DNA from: Clostridiales bacterium | GTDB lineage: Bacteria > Bacillota_A > Clostridia > Christensenellales > Christensenellaceae | Direction: 5' to 3' | Length of the DNA stretch: 5,290 bases | Assembly (NCBI GenBank): GCA_003149735.1 | Contig: QANA01000001.1 | Location: 1 to 5,290 of the forward strand | Shown: positions 4,610 to 5,290 of the stretch, in pieces | Layout of the letters: the number at the start of each line of letters is the position of its first letter | Position numbering within the stretch: position 1 is the first letter of the stretch | The notes under the pieces: generated by a model | What the model was told of the DNA's origin: nothing | The model's database searches: none | What the model saw: only the letters and a program-made list of their open reading frames with translations | Translations under genes and position numbers: made by a program

Positions 4610-5290
4610 TCAAACATTGGCCTTTCTGCCCTCTGCCAGCCATTTCAGTGCACCGTAGGCATACATGGCGGCGCCTTTGACCAGAATTTCTTCATTAAAC
4701 ACCACGCCGGCATTATGCATCGGTTTGCCGAAAGCCGCATTTTCCTGCGCAGTGCCTGCACCCAGCAGCAGATAAGCGCAGGGAATTTCATAGGTATAGG
4801 AAGCAAAGTCCTCCGAACCCATGCCGCCTTCTTCCATGCGGTACACCATTTCGCTGCCAAACAGCTGCTGCGCACACTCCGCCATCTGTTCCGCCAAGGC
4901 CGGCTCATTATAAAGCGGCGGCGCAGAGGCCAGTTCTTCCGTCACAGCCGTCCCCCGGAAAGCCGCTGCAATCTGCCCGGAAATCTCCCCGATCCGCCGC
5001 AGGATCTGCGCGGAAAGCTCCCGGTCGAAAGTGCGGATCGTCCCTTCCAGCACAGCGCTCTGTGGGATGATATTGGGCGCCTCGCCTCCGCTGAACTTGC
5101 CGATCGTGACCACCGCCGGCGCCTTGGCCGGCAATTCCCGGGCTGTAATTTCCTGCAGCGCCAGATGGATATGGGCGGCAATCAGAATGGGATCCACCCC
5201 CGTCTCGGGCATGGCGCCATGGCAGCCCACGCCCTGCACCGTAATGCGAAACAGCGTGCAGCCGGCCATCGTCGTCCCCTTGCCGCAAAG
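4610..5290 (-). CDS. M20D-type amidohydrolase, C-terminal part (N-terminus outside window)
   Basis: The reading is open to the window edge, giving 226 residues of a protein whose family is usually about 380-400 residues. M20D enzymes are metal-dependent hydrolases of N-acyl amino acids and related amides (hippurate hydrolase, N-acetyl-diaminopimelate deacetylase, IAA-amino acid hydrolase). Counting from Met at 5267-5269, GVGCHGAMPETGVDPI (13-28) and GTIRTFD (76-82) belong to the lid/dimerisation domain. MGSEDFASY (150-158) is the family signature in the returning catalytic domain. PMHNAGVVFNEE (183-194) holds the C-terminal metal-binding histidine (His185). The first metal ligands would be upstream of the window. 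The exact substrate cannot be told from this part. A 63-residue membrane protein follows after 18 bases. The stop is TGA at 4610-4612. Confidence 0.93.
   Translation of the reverse strand, partial: LCGKGTTMAGCTLFRITVQGVGCHGAMPETGVDPILIAAHIHLALQEITARELPAKAPAVVTIGKFSGGEAPNIIPQSAVLEGTIRTFDRELSAQILRRIGEISGQIAAAFRGTAVTEELASAPPLYNEPALAEQMAECAQQLFGSEMVYRMEEGGMGSEDFASYTYEIPCAYLLLGAGTAQENAAFGKPMHNAGVVFNEEILVKGAAMYAYGALKWLAEGRKANV

Overview
The window looks like a piece of a Firmicutes (Clostridia-type) chromosome with moderately high GC. The evidence is AGGAGG-type ribosome binding sites, SigA-like promoters (TTGACA or TTGAAA with 17-bp spacers), short U-tract intrinsic terminators shared by convergent genes, a TTG start codon, and an attenuated leader in front of infC. 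I see no insertion sequence, phage gene, CRISPR array, tRNA or rRNA. Most of the window is ordinary core and accessory metabolism.

Layout. Positions 1-50 (minus) hold the first 16 codons of infC (translation initiation factor IF-3), which appears to start at AUA. Upstream of it, still on the minus strand, lie an untranslated leader with a Rho-independent attenuator (about 51-210) and two likely tandem promoters (217-245 and 288-315). Positions 438-1617 (plus) hold a major facilitator superfamily transporter broken by two single-base losses, one in an A-run and one in a T-run. A bidirectional terminator (1642-1677) separates it from a convergent two-gene operon on the minus strand: an atypical phosphohexomutase (2066-3568) followed, with an 11-bp overlap, by a 130-residue coiled-coil protein of unknown function (1684-2076). 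The mutase promoter (3610-3638) is back to back with a promoter (3669-3697) for a 199-residue leucine-rich-repeat-like protein (3735-4334, plus). A second bidirectional terminator (4333-4369) separates that gene from a minus-strand pair: the C-terminal part of an M20D-type amidohydrolase (4610 to the window edge) and a 63-residue single-span membrane protein (4400-4591).

How it works together. There are at least five transcription units. The best-supported regulatory logic is at infC. Terminator read-through in the leader and start-codon discrimination by IF-3 at a non-AUG codon would be two independent feedback points on translation-factor and ribosomal-protein supply. The mutase probably supplies hexose-1-phosphate for cell-envelope sugars, and its coupled partner is unknown. 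The transporter is probably not made as a full-length protein unless slippage restores the frame. The most interesting items are the AUA start, an alternative pairing in the infC leader that would exclude the terminator, and the paired homopolymer frameshifts in the transporter.
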